A DNA stretch of 36,402 nt from an uncultured Pseudomonadota bacterium. Its GTDB lineage: Bacteria > Pseudomonadota > Gammaproteobacteria > Steroidobacterales > Steroidobacteraceae. Location of the stretch: the NCBI GenBank assembly GCA_946479515.1, contig CAMLGF010000039.1:1-36402 (forward strand). The letters are read 5' to 3'. This document shows positions 13,798 to 21,821 of the stretch, piece by piece. The translations under genes were made by a program, and so were the position numbers. The notes beneath the pieces are model-generated. The model made no database searches, was not told the DNA's origin, and worked only from the letters and a program-made list of their open reading frames with translations. The stretch's first letter is position 1, and each line of letters begins with the position of its first letter.

Positions 13798-15087
13798 GTG
13801 GCCGAATCCGCTTCAGATGCCGCGATGCGCAGCGGCGTGCAGGAACGCACGCTGCGAGACGGGCTCGCACCGCCCGTGGAGCGGGCGCGGGCGCGCACCG
13901 GCCGCGGCATCCTCATCGTCGTGGAGAATCTGCCGTGCCCCTTCGATCGGCGGGTGATGCAGGAGGCGCGCACGCTGGCGTCGGCGGGTTACCGGGTGTC
14001 GATCATCTGCCCCAAGGCGCAGGGCTACGAGAAGAGTTTCGAAGTCATCGACGGCATCCACATCCACCGGCACTGGCTGCCGATGGAGGCCGATGGCGCG
14101 CTCGGATACGCGCTCGAGTACAGCGTGGCGCTGCTGATGGAATTCTGGCTGTCGCTGAAGATCGCCTTCGGCCGTGGCTTCGACGTGCTGCAGGCCTGCA
14201 ATCCACCGGACACCATCTTTCTCATCGGCGGCTTCTACAAGCTGTTCGGCAAGAAGTTCGTGTTCGATCACCACGACATCAACCCCGAGCTCTATGAAGC
14301 CAAGTTCGGCAGGAAGGGCTGGGGTCGCAGCCTGCTCGTTGCACTGGAACGCCTGAGCTTCCGGACGGCTGACATGGTGATTTCCACCAACGAGTCCTAT
14401 CGACGCATCGCCGTCGAGCGCGGCGGCAAGGATCCTCGTGACGTGTTCGTCGTGCGCTCGGGACCCGATCTCACGCGCATGAAAATCGTGCCGCCGAACC
14501 CTGCGCTGAAGAACGGCCGGCGCTATCTCGTGGGATACGTGGGCGTCATGGGCAAGCAGGAAGGCATCGATCTGCTGCTGCAGGCCGTGCACCTCATCGT
14601 GAATGAGATGAAGCGCAGCGACATCCAGTTCGGCTTGGTCGGCGGCGGCACCGAGCTGCCTGCCATGCGCGCGCTCGCCAGACAGCTGGGCGTGGATGAG
14701 TACGTCACTTTCACCGGCCGCGCGTCGGATGCGCAGCTGCTCGAGATGCTCAACACGGCCGACATCTGCGTCAACCCGGATCGCGCCAACGAGATGAACG
14801 ACCGTTCGACCATGAACAAGATCATGGAATACATGGCACTCGGCAAGCCGGTAGTGCAATTCGATCTGACCGAGGGACGCGTGTCGGCGGGCGACGCGTC
14901 CTGGTATGCGCGTCCCAACGACGTCGCCGATCTCGCCCAGAAGATGGTGGCGCTGCTGGCCGACGAGCATCAGCGCCGCCACATGGGAGCGATCGGCCGC
15001 GACCGGGTGGAGCACTCGCTCTCGTGGCAACACGAGGCACCTCGGCTGCTCGCCGCCTACGACAACCTCCTTGGAGAAAAAGTATGA
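13798..15087 (+). CDS. Glycosyltransferase, GT-B fold (GT4-like)
   Basis: The 429-residue cytoplasmic enzyme adds a sugar to the lipid-linked repeat unit of the exopolysaccharide. The N-terminal Rossmann half begins ILIVVENLPCPFDRRVMQEA and contains FDHHDINPELY. The C-terminal half contains LVGYVGVMGKQEGIDLLL, LVGGGTELPAMRAL and the donor-binding region NDRSTMNKIMEYMALGKPVV. GTG 13798 has GGGAGG just upstream; GTG 13774 (overlapping the GNAT stop) and ATG 13825 are alternatives. Its TGA overlaps the ATG of the OPX gene (ATGA), so they are coupled. Donor and acceptor are unknown. Confidence 0.9.
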   Translation: MAESASDAAMRSGVQERTLRDGLAPPVERARARTGRGILIVVENLPCPFDRRVMQEARTLASAGYRVSIICPKAQGYEKSFEVIDGIHIHRHWLPMEADGALGYALEYSVALLMEFWLSLKIAFGRGFDVLQACNPPDTIFLIGGFYKLFGKKFVFDHHDINPELYEAKFGRKGWGRSLLVALERLSFRTADMVISTNESYRRIAVERGGKDPRDVFVVRSGPDLTRMKIVPPNPALKNGRRYLVGYVGVMGKQEGIDLLLQAVHLIVNEMKRSDIQFGLVGGGTELPAMRALARQLGVDEYVTFTGRASDAQLLEMLNTADICVNPDRANEMNDRSTMNKIMEYMALGKPVVQFDLTEGRVSAGDASWYARPNDVADLAQKMVALLADEHQRRHMGAIGRDRVEHSLSWQHEAPRLLAAYDNLLGEKV

Positions 15088-15638
15088 AGAAGTTTCTGCT
15101 GGCCTGCTGCGTCGTGCTGGCGCTGGCCTGGGCCACAGGGGCCATGGCGCAGGATGCCAACTACACCGTCAAGCCAGGCGACATGCTCTCGGTGAGCGTC
15201 TGGAAGGAGCCGGACCTGCAGCGTCCCGCGCTGGTTCGTCCGGACGGCTCGTTCTCATTCCCGCTGGTCGGCGAGGTCGACGCCAAGGGTAAGACGGTGG
15301 CCGACCTGAACAAGATGCTCACCCAGAAGCTGGCCAAGTACATCTCCGATCCCGTGGTCACCGTGTCGATTCAGGAGATCAAGGGAAACAAGGTGTACGT
15401 CATCGGCCAGGTCAACAAGCCGGGCGAGTTCATCATGAACCCGACAGTGGACGTGATGCAGGCGCTGTCCATGGCGGGCGGCACCACCCCGTTCGCGTCG
15501 CTCGGCGACATCGTCGTCCTGCGGCGCGGTCCTGGGGGCAAACAGTCCATTCCGTTCCGCTACAACGACGTGGTCAAGGGCCGCCGCACCGACCAGAACA
15601 TCGATCTGCAGGCCGGCGACGTGGTGGTCGTGCCGTGA
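15084..15638 (+). CDS. Short polysaccharide export (OPX/Wza-type) protein
   Basis: The 184-residue protein has a signal peptide (MKKFLLACCVVLALAWATGAMA) without a proper lipobox. A Poly_export domain (~26-100: YTVKPGDMLSVSVWKEPDL, VRPDGSFSFPLVGEV) follows, then one SLBB domain (~101-184: VYVIGQVNKPGEF, LQAGDVVVVP). It ends straight after the SLBB domain. Unlike E. coli Wza (379 residues), it has no C-terminal amphipathic helix to cross the outer membrane. It should form a periplasmic channel segment between the Wzz-like protein and an outer-membrane pore, presumably the beta-barrel encoded next. ATG 15084 overlaps the previous stop; its stop overlaps the next GTG (GTGA). Confidence 0.93.
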   Translation: MKKFLLACCVVLALAWATGAMAQDANYTVKPGDMLSVSVWKEPDLQRPALVRPDGSFSFPLVGEVDAKGKTVADLNKMLTQKLAKYISDPVVTVSIQEIKGNKVYVIGQVNKPGEFIMNPTVDVMQALSMAGGTTPFASLGDIVVLRRGPGGKQSIPFRYNDVVKGRRTDQNIDLQAGDVVVVP

Positions 15639-16840
15639 GCACGAGCACGCGTGCCACCGTGAGCACCGCGGCCGCGGTGTTCGGCATGCTCGCGGCAGGG
15701 CATGCGCCCGCCGCGGAGTGGGAATTGAATCCGCGCCTCGAGGCGGGCTATCTGTACGACGACAACTATCGGCTGGGCACGCCCGGCAACGAGATAGACG
15801 TGTCGGGGCCGATGGCGGACGTGCAGATGGAATGGCGCGCGCTCACGCAGACCAGCGAGTTCAGCCTCACACCGCGGGTGCGGGCCACCTACTTCCCCGA
15901 CGCGCAGGACCTGGACTCGGTGGACTACTTCGCCAATCTGAAATGGCAGCATCGCGGCCAGCGCCTGACCAGTCTGTTGACAGGTGAGTTCTCGCTGCTC
16001 GACATCGTGCGCAGCGAGCAGCCGGGCGTGGACACGGGCGGCGACCTGGGCGAGCCCGACCTGGGCGACTCCGGCCACGTGGTCGCCGACAACCGGCGGC
16101 GCTACGCCACCGTGCGTCCCGCATTCCTGTTCGACATCTCGCAGCGCCGGCAATTCCAGTTCTCCGCCGGCTACACCGACGTGAAATTCGACGAGCAGTT
16201 CTTCGGCGCGCAGGTCGACTATCGATCGGCCGACGTCGCGCTCGGCCTGCTGACGCGCATCAACGAGCGTTCCAATCTCACCGTGCGCCTGCGCGGATCG
16301 CAATACGATCTCGCTTCCCGGCTCGACACCAACGACGCCTATGGCGCCGAGCTGGAGTGGGATCGCACCACTGCGGCCGATACGCGTTCCTATTTCCGGC
16401 TGGGTGCGCAGCAGGTGGAGCTGCTGGACGGCGAAACGGAGACCAACTGGGTCGCGGGCGCCGGAGTCAATTTCCTCATGGGCCGCAACGAGCTGTTCCT
16501 GGACGGCACGCACAGCATCGGGCCGTCGTCGGCTGGCGCGCTGGTCACGCGCGACCAGCTGCGTGTGCGCTGGACGCGCGCCTTCACGCCGCGCCTGAAC
16601 CTGCTCGCCGGCCTGCGCGCCACGCGCGACGAGGACGTGGAGAACACCCTGTTCACCGTGTTCACCGAGCGTAAGTACGCGGTGGGCGATCTCGGTCTCG
16701 AGTGGCGCTGGCAGGAGGAATATTCGCTGCGCGTGGCCTACGACTTCACCTGGCAGGAATACGAGGATTCCACGGTCGACGCCAAGTCGAGCGGCGCCAT
16801 GGTCTCCGTCACCTATCAACCCTTGCAACGTCGACGCTGA
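15635..16840 (+). CDS. Outer-membrane beta-barrel of the polysaccharide export system
   Basis: The 401-residue protein has a signal peptide (ends near GHAPAAE, ~27). It then consists of alternating short amphipathic strands separated by turns throughout (LEAGYLYDDNYRL, TPRVRATYFP, RQFQFSAGYTDVKF, YSLRVAYDFTWQEY), the pattern of a large beta-barrel of perhaps 16-18 strands. Similar barrels occur in exosortase (XrtA/PEP-CTERM) and Myxococcus-type polysaccharide loci. The GTG start overlaps the OPX stop, and the Wzz gene begins 14 bases later. This position, between the periplasmic channel and the chain-length protein, supports a role as the outer-membrane exit pore. The last residues (LQRRR) are not the usual aromatic C-terminus. 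Confidence 0.85.
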   Translation: MSTSTRATVSTAAAVFGMLAAGHAPAAEWELNPRLEAGYLYDDNYRLGTPGNEIDVSGPMADVQMEWRALTQTSEFSLTPRVRATYFPDAQDLDSVDYFANLKWQHRGQRLTSLLTGEFSLLDIVRSEQPGVDTGGDLGEPDLGDSGHVVADNRRRYATVRPAFLFDISQRRQFQFSAGYTDVKFDEQFFGAQVDYRSADVALGLLTRINERSNLTVRLRGSQYDLASRLDTNDAYGAELEWDRTTAADTRSYFRLGAQQVELLDGETETNWVAGAGVNFLMGRNELFLDGTHSIGPSSAGALVTRDQLRVRWTRAFTPRLNLLAGLRATRDEDVENTLFTVFTERKYAVGDLGLEWRWQEEYSLRVAYDFTWQEYEDSTVDAKSSGAMVSVTYQPLQRRR

Positions 16841-16854
16841 AGGAAAGAAAGACA

Positions 16855-18504
16855 ATGGACGCTGATTCCAATCCGGAATTCTCTGGCTATCTCCACGCCA
16901 TCGCGCGCCGCAAGGCTCTGCTGTTCGGCGTGGCCATACCGATCGCGGTGCTGGCCATACTCCTGTCGATCGCATTGCCGGACAAATACACCTCGTCGGC
17001 GCTGGTGGAGATCGACGAGCCTTCCGGCGCGCAGTCGATGGCCGAGACCTCGAGCGGGGAGAGCTACGCCGACCAGTACGTGACCAACCTCAAGGGCATC
17101 GTGCTCACCGACGCCAATCTGCGCCGCATGGCGCAGGAACACGATCTGTACCCGGAACTGGCCGACGATCCGGCGGCGATGATGGTGCGCCTGCGGCGCG
17201 ACATCAGCGTGAGCATCGTCACCACGCCCATCCTCGACCCGCGCACCGGCCGTGAACGCGAGGTGGTGGATGCCTTCACGCTGTCGTATGACCATCGCGT
17301 GCCCGCCAAGGCGCAGGCCGGCGCGCAGTGGCTGGTGGGTGCGTTCCTCGCCGAGCATCGGCGCCAACGCCAGGGGCGTGCCTCCGGTGCCGCCGAGTTC
17401 TACGCCAAGGAGGCCGAGCGCCTGCGCACGTACGTCGCGAAGCTCGAGGCCAAGCTCGCCGACTTCAAGAACAAGCACTACGGCCAGCTGCCGGAGTTGA
17501 CCGAGGTCAACATGTCGATGATGGACCGCGCCGAGAGCCAGCTCGCGCAGAACGAAGTGCAGATGCGCAGCCTGCGCCAGGAGCGGGTATTCCTCGCCGC
17601 GCAGCTCGAGCAGGCCCGTTCGCAGGGCCCGGAGGCCGGCAGCCTGCGCGCGCTCGAAGACCAGTACGCGCGCATGCGCTCGAGCTATGACGAGAGCCAT
17701 CCGGACATGATCGCGCTGCGCCGCCAGATCGACAGCCTGAAATACGGCACCAGCGCGAGCGCGGGGACCAGCCTGCGCTCGCAGCTGCAGGCCAAGCGGG
17801 CGACCCTGGCCGAGGCGCGGCAGCGCTACGGCGCCGAGCACCCCGACATCAAGCGCCTGCAGCGCGACATCGCCACGCTCGAGACGCGTATCAAGAACGG
17901 TGAGCGCGGCGACGTGGAGCTGTCCGATGGCACGCCGCTCGGCATGCAGCTGCGCGCGCAGATCAATGCCATCGACAGCCAGCTGGGCTCGCTGTCGGCG
18001 CAGAACGCCGAGCTGCGCGCCAAGATGAACGGCATCGAGAAGAACGTGACCGCAGCGCCGCAGGTGGAGCGCGAGTACGCCAATCTGACGCGCGACCTGA
18101 ACATCTCGCGCGAGAAGTACGAGCAGTTGCTCAACCGGCAGATGGATGCGGAAGTGAGCGAGTCGGCCATTGTCGGCGGCCGCGCCGACGAGTTTCGGCT
18201 GATCCAGGCGCCCATGATGCCCGCCGAGCCTTCCAAGCCCGAGCGCCTGGCCATCCTGTTCATCGGTCTGGTGGCCGCCGTCGTGCTCGGGCTGACCGTG
18301 ACGGTCGCCGCCGAAGCTTTCGATCCCAAGGTGCGCGGCGCCCGTGACGTGCGCGAGCTGCTGCAGGTGTCGCCGCTGGTCGCCATTCCCGCGATCCGCA
18401 ACTCCCGTTCGCGCCGGCGCAGTGCCTGGCGCCTCGTGACCGCAACGGCCAGCGGTGTCGTCGGCGTCTGGATCGCCTTCACCTTCATCAAGAACTATCT
18501 GTGA
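16855..18504 (+). CDS. Wzz/chain-length determinant protein (PCP family)
   Basis: The 549-residue inner-membrane protein has TM1 at ~22-42 (LFGVAIPIAVLAILLSIAL) and a long periplasmic part. This starts with a Wzz domain (KYTSSALVEIDEPSG) and continues as coiled coils (for example VAKLEAKLADFKNKHYG), including two repeats of a S/A-E-x-H-P-D-x-x-x-L/R segment at ~282 and ~325. Before TM2 (~465-485) lies the Pro-rich PMMPAEPSKPERL motif. A short cytoplasmic region and a third hydrophobic segment (SGVVGVWIAFTFI, ~533-545) end the protein. It should set polymer length and link synthesis to the OPX channel. The kinase domain is a separate gene, as in CapA/CapB systems. AAGGAA precedes ATG 16855. 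Confidence 0.92.
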   Translation: MDADSNPEFSGYLHAIARRKALLFGVAIPIAVLAILLSIALPDKYTSSALVEIDEPSGAQSMAETSSGESYADQYVTNLKGIVLTDANLRRMAQEHDLYPELADDPAAMMVRLRRDISVSIVTTPILDPRTGREREVVDAFTLSYDHRVPAKAQAGAQWLVGAFLAEHRRQRQGRASGAAEFYAKEAERLRTYVAKLEAKLADFKNKHYGQLPELTEVNMSMMDRAESQLAQNEVQMRSLRQERVFLAAQLEQARSQGPEAGSLRALEDQYARMRSSYDESHPDMIALRRQIDSLKYGTSASAGTSLRSQLQAKRATLAEARQRYGAEHPDIKRLQRDIATLETRIKNGERGDVELSDGTPLGMQLRAQINAIDSQLGSLSAQNAELRAKMNGIEKNVTAAPQVEREYANLTRDLNISREKYEQLLNRQMDAEVSESAIVGGRADEFRLIQAPMMPAEPSKPERLAILFIGLVAAVVLGLTVTVAAEAFDPKVRGARDVRELLQVSPLVAIPAIRNSRSRRRSAWRLVTATASGVVGVWIAFTFIKNYL

Positions 18505-19340
18505 GCGAGAAACCCATGAGCACCACAATGGAAGACGCCATCCGCCGAGGTTATGCCGAGCGGGCTGCCGAGCGGCCGAACTCGATCGAAGCCATGAACG
18601 TGCGCCGCGTGCGGCGCGCGGCCGCGCAACCATCCGAAGTGGCGCAGGCGCGACGCTTCCGCCAGGCCAGCGTGGACGCGCGCGCCATGGAGCGCCAGTG
18701 CATCCTGCCGGCGGTCTCGGACGTCTCTGCGCTGCGCGCGTTCAAGATCCTGCGCACGCGCGTGCTGCGCCGGCTCGACATGCACAAGTGGAACTCCATC
18801 GCCGTCTCCGGCATGTCCCAGGGCGAGGGCAAGACCATGACGGCCATCAACCTCGCGCTCGCGCTCTCCCAGGACGTGAACACCTGGGTGTTCCTGGTCG
18901 ACCTGGACCTGCAGCGGCCGCAGATCGCGAACTATCTCGGCATGAGCTTCGAGAAGGGCCTGTCCGACTACCTGCTCGGCAAGGCCGAGTTCGAGGAAGT
19001 GGTCTACAACCTGCAGTCCGAGCGCCTGGGCGTGATCCCCAACGCGCGCGCCTTCCAGCATTCCTCCGAGTTCCTGAACAGCCCGCGCATGGGCGAGTTC
19101 ACCGCGGCCATGGAGCGGGAGATGCCGCGCCGCGTGGTGATCTTCGACATGCCGCCGCTCCTGGCCTCGGACGACGTGCTGGCCTTCGCGCCGCAGTTCG
19201 ACTCGCTGCTGCTCGTGGTGTCGGAGGGCAAGAGCGGTCGCGCCATGTTGCGCGGCGCCAAGGAAGTGCTCAGCGAGATGAACCTGCTGGGCGTCGCTCT
19301 CAATCGCTCCAAGGAACGCAACGAAAGTGCTTACTACTGA
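18501..19340 (+). CDS. BY-family tyrosine autokinase (CpsD/CapB type)
   Basis: The 279-residue cytoplasmic P-loop kinase partners with the preceding Wzz-type protein and controls polymerisation by cycles of autophosphorylation. It has Walker A GMSQGEGKT (~104-112), Walker A' VFLVDLDLQRP (~130-140) and Walker B VVIFDMPP (~212-219). The ~70-residue N-terminal extension is Arg-rich. The C-terminus ESAYY holds only two tyrosines, a minimal version of the Tyr cluster that is normally phosphorylated. GTG 18501 overlaps the Wzz stop (GTGA); ATG 18516 is also possible. No tyrosine phosphatase (Wzb) gene is present in the window. Confidence 0.92.
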   Translation: MSEKPMSTTMEDAIRRGYAERAAERPNSIEAMNVRRVRRAAAQPSEVAQARRFRQASVDARAMERQCILPAVSDVSALRAFKILRTRVLRRLDMHKWNSIAVSGMSQGEGKTMTAINLALALSQDVNTWVFLVDLDLQRPQIANYLGMSFEKGLSDYLLGKAEFEEVVYNLQSERLGVIPNARAFQHSSEFLNSPRMGEFTAAMEREMPRRVVIFDMPPLLASDDVLAFAPQFDSLLLVVSEGKSGRAMLRGAKEVLSEMNLLGVALNRSKERNESAYY

Positions 19341-20778
19341 TCTTTCGCCGGCCGGCTCGCTGGACGCCCGCACGGCCGACAGCGGATCGACCGCCTCGCC
19401 GGGCGTGAAAGTCGTCTCCGGCGGCTTCAGCGAAGGGCGTAGTCGCAAACCGGCGACGGCCCGGCGCATCAGCATTTTTGGTCTCGGGTATGTCGGCGCG
19501 GTGTCGTTGGCCTGCCTGGCGCGTGACGGGCATCGATTGATCGGCGTGGACGTGGATCCCGTCAAGCTCGATCTCATCCGCAACCGGCGCTCGCCCATCC
19601 TCGAGGAGGGCATCCAGGAGCTCATGCGCGACGTGGTCGAGTCGGGGCGGGTCACCGTGACCGACGACGCCGCGCAGGCGTTGCGCGACACGGAGATCTC
19701 GTTCATCTGCGTGGGCACGCCGTCGGCGGCCAATGGCAGCCAGGACCTGGGCGCCATTCTGCGTCTCGCGGAGCAGCTCGGTGCCGCGCTGCGCGACAAG
19801 CGCGAGTTCCACACGCTGGTGATCCGGTCCACCGTGCAGCCGGGAACGGTGGAAGAGAAGATAGAGCCCATTCTCGAGCGGGTCAGCGGCAGGAAGTCGG
19901 GCGTGGATTTCGGCGTGTGCTTCCAGCCGGAGTTCCTGCGCGAGGGCTCGTCGATCCGCGACTACGACCATCCGCCGTACACCATCGTCGGCGGCAATTG
20001 CGAGCCGGCGGTCGAACAGGTGCGCGCGCTGTTCCAGCATCTCGAGGCGCGCTTCCTGGTGACGCACATCCGGGTGGCCGAGGCGCTCAAGATGAGCTGC
20101 AATGCCTTCCACGCACTCAAGATCACCTTCGCGAACGAGATCGGACGCGTATCGCAGGCGCTGGGCATCGATTCGCACGAGGTCATGCGCCTGGTGTGCG
20201 CGGACCATCGGTTGAACATCTCGCCGGCATATCTGAAGCCGGGTTTCGCCTTCGGCGGCTCGTGCCTGCCGAAGGACCTGCGCGCGCTGACGCACATCGC
20301 GCGACAGAACGACATCGCGCTGCCCATGCTGTCCAGCCTGCTGGAGAGCAATCGCGTGCACATCGATCACGCGGTGGACAGGATCCTGAGACTGGGCAGG
20401 CCGAAGGTGGGCATGCTGGGCCTGTCGTTCAAGACCGGCACCGACGATCTGCGCGAGTCGCCGCTGGTGCTGGTGGCGAAGCGCCTGATCGGCGAAGGGT
20501 GCGAGCTGCGCATCTTCGACCCCGAGGTGCAGCTCTCCAGGTTGTTAGGCGCGAACCGCAGCTACATCGACGCCAATATTCCGCATCTGAAGTCGCTGAT
20601 GTGCGCCGACATGGCGTCGATGATCGATCCGTCCGAAGTAATCCTGGTCGGGCTGCAGCAGACCGCGCTCAATGATTCGCTGCAGGCGCGCGTGCGTCCC
20701 GAGCAGCTGATCATCGATCTGGTCAACCTGCCGAACCGGGATCTCCTGCGTTGCCGCTACGAAGGCATCTGCTGGTAG
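19327..20778 (+). CDS. algD: GDP-mannose 6-dehydrogenase (AlgD-like)
   Basis: The 483-residue enzyme should oxidise GDP-mannose to GDP-mannuronate with two NAD+. Resemblance to Pseudomonas AlgD extends over the whole protein: RISIFGLGYVGAVSLACLA (NAD-binding), FICVGTPS, VDFGVCFQPEFLRE, LKPGFAFGGSCLPKDLRAL, GLSFKTGTDDLRESPL, and even the last five residues EGICW. The catalytic Cys (Cys268 in AlgD) is Cys313 here. UDP-glucose dehydrogenases share the fold but not this ending, so GDP-mannose is the better call. About 45 extra residues precede the NAD domain. GTG 19327 lies inside the kinase gene (14-base overlap), and GTG 19405 would shorten the extension. Confidence 0.9.
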   Translation: MLTTDLSPAGSLDARTADSGSTASPGVKVVSGGFSEGRSRKPATARRISIFGLGYVGAVSLACLARDGHRLIGVDVDPVKLDLIRNRRSPILEEGIQELMRDVVESGRVTVTDDAAQALRDTEISFICVGTPSAANGSQDLGAILRLAEQLGAALRDKREFHTLVIRSTVQPGTVEEKIEPILERVSGRKSGVDFGVCFQPEFLREGSSIRDYDHPPYTIVGGNCEPAVEQVRALFQHLEARFLVTHIRVAEALKMSCNAFHALKITFANEIGRVSQALGIDSHEVMRLVCADHRLNISPAYLKPGFAFGGSCLPKDLRALTHIARQNDIALPMLSSLLESNRVHIDHAVDRILRLGRPKVGMLGLSFKTGTDDLRESPLVLVAKRLIGEGCELRIFDPEVQLSRLLGANRSYIDANIPHLKSLMCADMASMIDPSEVILVGLQQTALNDSLQARVRPEQLIIDLVNLPNRDLLRCRYEGICW

Positions 20779-21067
20779 GCCGTGAGCGGGTCGGCGGGCG
20801 AGACGGCGCAGGATCCGACGCCGCCACCCGCCTCGAAAGCCCTATATAAAGAGATACGGCATGCGCGGCCAGCCGCGCGCCCCGTCACGGTTTTACCATA
20901 TCGGGGCGAGTCCTAGAGGGACTCAAGTCCTTGAAAACATGTGCTTGTCGCCCGGCGGCGACGTAGGAGTTGTCGGGCAGTTTTCGCCCGGCGCGTTGAA
21001 ACACCTACCACTGGAATCCTAAAACTTCCCCACGCCCAAAGGGGGCGCGAAGGAGGATTCCGACACG
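20779..21067 (+). promoter_or_regulatory. Structured intergenic leader (289 bp) before the lipoprotein/lyase genes
   Basis: No gene is supported. Stem-loops in order: GAGTCC/GGACTC (20908-20924), GTCGCC/GGCGAC (20947-20962), GTCGGGC/GCCCGGC (20972-20992, one G-T pair), and CGCCC/GGGCG just before the ribosome site at ~21053. A weak sigma-70-like pair, TTGAAA (20996-21001) and TAAAAC 18 bases later, could drive the downstream genes. If transcription instead starts upstream (AT-rich CTATATAAAG at 20842-20851), the hairpins form an RNA leader. No known riboswitch consensus or ops/JUMPStart element is visible. Confidence 0.5.
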
Positions 21068-21751
21068 ATGTCTCGATTCGCCCAAGGACTTGTCAGTGTG
21101 CTCTTACCGGCGGTGGCCATCGCTCTGATGCATGGTTGCGGCGGCGGCGGGCAGGAAACCGCCACGCAGGCGAATGCCCCGGCCGCGAGCGCGCCCGCGC
21201 CGTCGGCCGCGAACCGTGCGCCCACGATCCAGGACGCGGGCGATGAGTATGCGCGGGTCGGCGAGAACTACGCCTTCCAGCCGGTCGCCGCCGATGCCGA
21301 GGGCGACGCGCTGAGCTTCACCGCCAGCAATCTGCCGCCCTGGGCCAGCATCGATCCGAACGACGGACGCATCAGCGGCACGCCGGGCCCGGGCGATGAG
21401 GGTGTCTACGAGTCCATCGTGATCGCCGTGGCCGCCGGCGGCAGCCGCGCGCAGACCGCGCCGTTTTCCATCACCGTCGTGGGCGACATCGCCGCGGGAG
21501 TCGCGACGCTGCGGTGGGAGGCACCTCCGTCCAAGCTCGACGGCTCGCCGCTCGACGACCTGGCCGGCTACCGCATCCTGTATGGCCGCAACGCCGACGA
21601 TCTCGACCAGAGCGTCCTGATCAACGACCCGGCGGTCACTACCTATGAATTCACCTCGCTCGCCAAAGGCGTCTGGTATTTCGCCGTGGTGGCAGTGAAC
21701 TCGGGCGGGCTGGAGGGTCCGCCCACCGTGGTCATCACGAAATCCATCTGA
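21068..21751 (+). CDS. Exported Ig-like (He_PIG) / Fn3 domain lipoprotein
   Basis: The 227-residue protein has a signal peptide with a likely lipidation site (ALMHGCGGGG, Cys ~24; a non-ideal lipobox). An Ala/Pro/Ser linker follows, then a putative-Ig (He_PIG/cadherin-like) domain (~50-135: VGENYAFQPVAADAEGDAL, GRISGTPGPGDEGVYES). Last is a fibronectin type III domain (~140-225: ATLRWEAPP, LAGYRILYGRNADDL, YFAVVAVNSGGLEG). No catalytic domain is present, so it is probably a cell-surface binding or scaffold protein, perhaps holding the polymer or the lyase encoded next (70 bases downstream). AAGGAGG lies 11 bases before the ATG, a rather long spacing. Confidence 0.85.
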   Translation: MSRFAQGLVSVLLPAVAIALMHGCGGGGQETATQANAPAASAPAPSAANRAPTIQDAGDEYARVGENYAFQPVAADAEGDALSFTASNLPPWASIDPNDGRISGTPGPGDEGVYESIVIAVAAGGSRAQTAPFSITVVGDIAAGVATLRWEAPPSKLDGSPLDDLAGYRILYGRNADDLDQSVLINDPAVTTYEFTSLAKGVWYFAVVAVNSGGLEGPPTVVITKSI

Positions 21752-21821
21752 CCAACTACCGTCGGTCGTCACCTGCCACTCATCCGACAACAGTCGTAGT
21801 GATATCTGAGAGGTCTCTGTA

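Noticed and set aside
16816..18633. 605-residue open frame on the minus strand opposite the Wzz gene
   Set aside because: Same reason: it is opposite a full Wzz-type protein and has no domain or start signals.
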